Below, piece by piece: positions 5,786-8,744 of a DNA stretch of 8,744 nucleotides. Within the stretch, counting starts at the first letter, position 1. Each line of letters begins with the position of its first letter. The notes beneath the pieces are model-generated. The model was not told where the DNA came from, did not search any database, and saw nothing but the letters and a program-made list of their open reading frames with translations. The position numbers were made by a program, and so were the translations under genes. This DNA is from Fidelibacterota bacterium (GTDB lineage Bacteria > Fidelibacterota > UBA2242 > JAFGTP01), in contig JAOZSG010000083.1 in assembly GCA_029939785.1 (NCBI GenBank), positions 2,397 through 11,140 on the forward strand, given 5' to 3'.

Positions 5786-8335
5786 ATGAAAAAGTTTGTT
5801 ATTTTTTTAATTTTTTTGTGTATTATGCTTCCAGCATTTACACAAGCAGAAGTTACATCCAAAGTAACTACTTCAAGTTCAGGTCAGGATCTTGACCTTA
5901 CGTTTGAAGATGATTCTGACAATGCAAATTGGGGTGTGTATGATGGAATAGCCGGTTACACAACAGTTGCTCACAATGCAACCGGTGGTGTTGGTGGAAC
6001 AGGAGCAATAGAATTTGGTGATGGTGGTTTTGGCTTCACTATCAAAAGACCTATTACTGCTACGGTAGGGACAGATTTTCAATTTTCTGTTGATGTGAAA
6101 ACTTTAGGTTGGGACAATGGCGGAACTTATCCTATTACTATTGCAATAGAAGGTATTGTTGATACTCCGGTTTCAACATCGATAAATTCATTAGCTGATT
6201 TTACTAATATTGTATTATCCGGAACTGCAACACAAGATAGTGGATATATTTCTATTGTTGGTTCAAATACTTCGGCTGCAAGTGCAGGTGGTGAAATTAA
6301 GGTATGGCTTGACAATCTTGTCTTTGATGATGATACTCAGACACCGGTATCAGGACCTGTAACAGTAACTTATATGGTAAATATGTCAAAAGTTGATGAT
6401 GCAACAGACACAACTTACACAGTACAGATTTGTGGAGCAGAAGTAGGACCTGAAGGTCAGGATTTATGGCAAAATAATTTTTTGACCTGGGATGATGCTT
6501 CTCCTGTATGTGAATCAGTAGGCGGTGACTACTGGAAATTATCAATAACTTATCCTGATTCAATGATAGGCTGGAGAATGGCTTATAAAGTAAGATATAA
6601 GGCCACAGAAGATCCAAGTTTCACATGGGAAAATTATCCTGATGGAAACAGAATGTTTGTATTACCAGGTAGTGATACTACACTTGCAATGGCATACGCA
6701 GACAATAGTTGGGAACCACCATATACAGAAACCGATAGCATAGATGTATATTTCAGAGTAAATATGAGTGCAAATCCGGATTTTAATCCTACAACAGATG
6801 TAGTATATCTTGTAGGTGCATTACCTCATCCAAATGGTAGTGATAATATGTGGTCACCAGATGCTTATCCATTAACAAGAGAAGGTGAATCCAGTGATTA
6901 TTGGGGATATGATTTAAAACTTAATGCTTTAAATGCTCCTTATACTGAACAAATGTATAGATTTACTCTCGGATCATGGGATGCTTCTGAAAATGTTCGT
7001 GGTCATGGAATGTTTCCTGATAATGAAAATCGTGGAGTAACAATAAATGCTGATACAACATTGGCATGGAAATGGTGGAATGATATTGCACCTGCAGGTT
7101 TTGAAGGAACAGATACTTCAGCAATTACTTTTACGGCAAACATGGGAAAAGCAAATCAAACTAATGGTTTCAATGTTGGAGATACTTTATTAGTAAAACT
7201 TGGATATTTTGGAAGTTCTTCGGTTATAATAACAGATACTCTGGTAAGACAAGGTTTTTCTTTTAACTATGCAGTAACAATTGATGCTGTACCTTTAACT
7301 TTTGGTACAGATTTATACTACCAGTACTATGTATATAAAAAAGGCGAAGAATTAAGAGAAGTCTATTATAATTTTGATTATGATGGAGGTGAAACTGGTG
7401 GTGCAGAAAGAAGAATTGCAATAATCAACGATGCTGTAGCGGCAGTTAATGATACTGAAGACAGTGAATCTAATCCAAACAGAATGCCTGTATTTAGAAA
7501 TAATGATCCATTGGCACAGGCTATTGAATTAACAGTTGAATGTGACCTTCGCCCTGCTATTTTTACAGTGCTTGATGGAAAAACACTTACAGATATTCAG
7601 GCAAACTTTACAATAACTCCATATATGATGCAGGCAGATCCTGACACTATTTTGAAATTGGGTGTTTGTATAAACGGGCCAATGTCAAATAATGGAGAAG
7701 GAACATGGCAGACATGGGGTGGAACATTAGGTTCTGATGAAAATCGTAAAATGTATGATGACGGAACTCATGGCGATGTAACAGCCGGAGATTCAATCTA
7801 TACTATACTATATTATATGTCACCTGACAGTAGTAGTGGAATTATTGGACAGGAATTCAAGTTCGGAATTGGTGGTGGAGATAATGAAGGTGGTTATGGA
7901 AATAATCATATTGAAAACATTGATGACTCACAAGCTGCAACAACTCTAAGAGCACAGTTTGGTAGCATTATGGTAGATTTCTATTCCGGATGGGATTTTG
8001 ACAATCTTGTACCTTTAATCGAAACTTCAGTTGATGAAGTGATTGAAGTTCCAAGTCAGTTCTCACTTGAACAGAACTATCCAAATCCATTCAATCCAAC
8101 AACTAATATTGCTTTTGCATTACCAAAAACATCAAAGGTTAATTTAACAGTTTACGATTTAACAGGTAAACTTGTTAAGACTTTATATAATAATGACAGT
8201 TTTAATGCTGGAAATCATTATGTAACATGGGATGCATCAAATAATGAAGGTATGAGAGTACCATCAGGGGTTTATTTTTATACACTTCGTACTAAAAATA
8301 AAGTTTTCACTAAGAAAATGTTACTCCTAAAATAA
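5786..8335 (+). CDS. Secreted multimodular protein with three tandem carbohydrate-binding-like repeats and T9SS type A sorting domain
   Basis: 849 residues. Signal peptide 1-21 (MKKF, hydrophobic VIFLIFLCIMLP, likely cut at TQA|E). Module 1, about 33-183, looks like a jelly-roll binding module (FEDDSDNANW opening, IKVWLDNLVFDDD closing, as in CBM4/9/16-type folds). Three tandem modules follow, opening at VTYMVNMSK (Asn199), VYFRVNMSA (Asn326) and ITFTANMGK (Asn452), 127 and 126 residues apart; the 'hxFxVNM' strand and W-rich ends (SWEPP, WKWWND) recall CBM20/starch-binding-like sandwiches. Residues about 580-742 hold another beta domain with YDDGTHGDVTAGDSIYT at 657-673. Residues 758-849 are a classical T9SS type A sorting domain: FSLEQNYPNPFNPTTNI, VYDLTGKLVKTL, PSGVYFYTL, KKMLLLK end. 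Known: this tail directs export by T9SS and often surface anchoring. No catalytic domain is apparent, so a glycan-binding surface role is likely but inferred. It ends in tandem TAA TAA and precedes a terminator. Confidence 0.88.
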   Translation: MKKFVIFLIFLCIMLPAFTQAEVTSKVTTSSSGQDLDLTFEDDSDNANWGVYDGIAGYTTVAHNATGGVGGTGAIEFGDGGFGFTIKRPITATVGTDFQFSVDVKTLGWDNGGTYPITIAIEGIVDTPVSTSINSLADFTNIVLSGTATQDSGYISIVGSNTSAASAGGEIKVWLDNLVFDDDTQTPVSGPVTVTYMVNMSKVDDATDTTYTVQICGAEVGPEGQDLWQNNFLTWDDASPVCESVGGDYWKLSITYPDSMIGWRMAYKVRYKATEDPSFTWENYPDGNRMFVLPGSDTTLAMAYADNSWEPPYTETDSIDVYFRVNMSANPDFNPTTDVVYLVGALPHPNGSDNMWSPDAYPLTREGESSDYWGYDLKLNALNAPYTEQMYRFTLGSWDASENVRGHGMFPDNENRGVTINADTTLAWKWWNDIAPAGFEGTDTSAITFTANMGKANQTNGFNVGDTLLVKLGYFGSSSVIITDTLVRQGFSFNYAVTIDAVPLTFGTDLYYQYYVYKKGEELREVYYNFDYDGGETGGAERRIAIINDAVAAVNDTEDSESNPNRMPVFRNNDPLAQAIELTVECDLRPAIFTVLDGKTLTDIQANFTITPYMMQADPDTILKLGVCINGPMSNNGEGTWQTWGGTLGSDENRKMYDDGTHGDVTAGDSIYTILYYMSPDSSSGIIGQEFKFGIGGGDNEGGYGNNHIENIDDSQAATTLRAQFGSIMVDFYSGWDFDNLVPLIETSVDEVIEVPSQFSLEQNYPNPFNPTTNIAFALPKTSKVNLTVYDLTGKLVKTLYNNDSFNAGNHYVTWDASNNEGMRVPSGVYFYTLRTKNKVFTKKMLLLK

Positions 8336-8345
8336 TAATGTTGTT

Positions 8346-8381
8346 ATAGGGTGGAGATTTTTCTCCACCCTATTTTAATTT
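8346..8381 (+). terminator. Rho-independent terminator
   Basis: A perfect 12-bp stem (8346-8357 with 8362-8373; core GGGTGGAGA/TCTCCACCC) closes a TTTT loop and is followed by TTTTAATTT. It starts 10 nt after the stop of the 849-residue gene and ends the upstream unit. The stem's 5' A-tract partner is short, so termination is mainly left to right. Confidence 0.92.
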
Positions 8382-8388
8382 AAAAAAC

Positions 8389-8393
8389 GGAGG
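8389..8393 (+). promoter_or_regulatory. Ribosome-binding site of the symporter gene
   Basis: GGAGG, 7 nt before the ATG at 8401, is a near-perfect Shine-Dalgarno and fixes the start. Only 19 nt separate the end of the terminator U-tract from the ATG, so there is little room for a separate promoter; transcription may depend on terminator read-through or on a promoter overlapping the terminator or the upstream gene. Confidence 0.75.
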
Positions 8394-8400
8394 CTCTTAT

Positions 8401-8744
8401 ATGAGCACAATTGATTTTACAATCGTCGGAATTTATTTATCTGCTATGATTATTGTTGGAATGTGGTTTCAGAGAAAAGCATCAGAGGGAATAGATTCAT
8501 ATTTTCTTGGTAACAGACAACTTCCATGGTGGGCACTTGGTGCATCAGGAATGTCATCAAATCTGGATATTAGTGGTACTATGATAATAGTTGCATTGGT
8601 CTATGCAATCGGAGCACGTGGTTTCTATATTGAAATTCGAGGTGGTGTAACTCTTATCATGGCATTTCTAATGATTTTTCAGGGAAAATGGAGCAGACGA
8701 GCGAACGTAATGACTCTCGCAGAATGGATGGAGTTCCGGTTTGG
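8401..8744 (+). CDS. Sodium:solute symporter (SSS/SLC5 family), N-terminal part (3' end outside window)
   Basis: The first 114 residues are visible; the frame runs open to the window end and full-length relatives have about 450-600 residues. TM1 is about 4-22 (FTIVGIYLSAMIIVG). The family hallmark follows: SYFLGNRQLPWWALGASGMSSN at 33-54 running into TM2 (about 46-71), then a third membrane segment about 82-94 and the VMTLAEWMEFRFG motif at 103 onward. SSS proteins couple Na+ entry to uptake of sugars, amino acids, organic acids or other solutes across the inner membrane. After SSN the sequence is LDISGTM, not the SNISAEQFIG form of SGLT-type sugar carriers, so the substrate is not assigned. 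It lies behind a terminator, so probably a separate transcript, though shared orientation and closeness suggest a functional link with the upstream surface system. Confidence 0.9.
   Translation, partial: MSTIDFTIVGIYLSAMIIVGMWFQRKASEGIDSYFLGNRQLPWWALGASGMSSNLDISGTMIIVALVYAIGARGFYIEIRGGVTLIMAFLMIFQGKWSRRANVMTLAEWMEFRF

Noticed and set aside
1..8744. Alternative genetic code or recoding
   Set aside because: TGA, TAG and TAA each end a gene at sensible places and no in-frame TGA interrupts a conserved domain.

Overview
The window looks like chromosomal DNA from a Gram-negative member of the Fibrobacterota-Chlorobiota-Bacteroidota (FCB) superphylum. Three things point there: a TonB-dependent outer-membrane receptor, a PorV/PorQ-family outer-membrane protein, and a protein ending in a type IX secretion (T9SS) type A sorting domain with the extended NYPNPFNPTT motif. 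That extended motif, the strong Shine-Dalgarno sequences before two genes (Bacteroidota proper rarely use them) and the AT-rich composition (roughly one third G+C by eye) suit a lineage such as Ignavibacteria, Calditrichota, Marinimicrobia or a related candidate phylum better than a classical Bacteroides or Flavobacterium. The phylum cannot be fixed from this window. All three standard stop codons end genes here and Trp is TGG, so the code is standard.

Layout, all on the + strand and densely packed. (1) 1-822: C-terminal 273 residues of a TonB-dependent receptor; the 5' end lies outside the window. (2) 819-4688: a 1289-residue exported multidomain protein that overlaps the receptor stop by ATGA. 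It has a signal peptide, a large conserved N-terminal region, acidic DGxDNDxD metal-binding-like inserts, a fibronectin-III-like domain and a C-terminal domain resembling a T9SS sorting domain. (3) 4696-5718: a PorV/PorQ-family beta-barrel, 7 nt downstream. (4) A 67-nt gap with a small hairpin and a strong ribosome-binding site, then 5786-8335: an 849-residue secreted protein made only of binding-type beta-sandwich modules, including three tandem repeats of about 126 residues, plus a classical T9SS type A tail. (5) A clear intrinsic terminator at 8346-8381. (6) 8401-8744: the start of a sodium:solute symporter (SSS family), cut by the window end.

Genes 1-4 probably form one transcription unit. 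Inferred model: the receptor imports a ligand across the outer membrane, the 1289-residue protein is its tightly coupled exported partner, the PorV-like barrel assists T9SS export or surface attachment, and the 849-residue protein is the surface-displayed, possibly glycan-binding, cargo. The symporter, in a separate unit, could carry a product across the inner membrane. This resembles a polysaccharide-utilisation locus without SusD and without any enzyme in the window. The substrate is unknown. No RNA genes, CRISPR arrays or insertion sequences were seen, and no intergenic stretch exceeds 70 nt.
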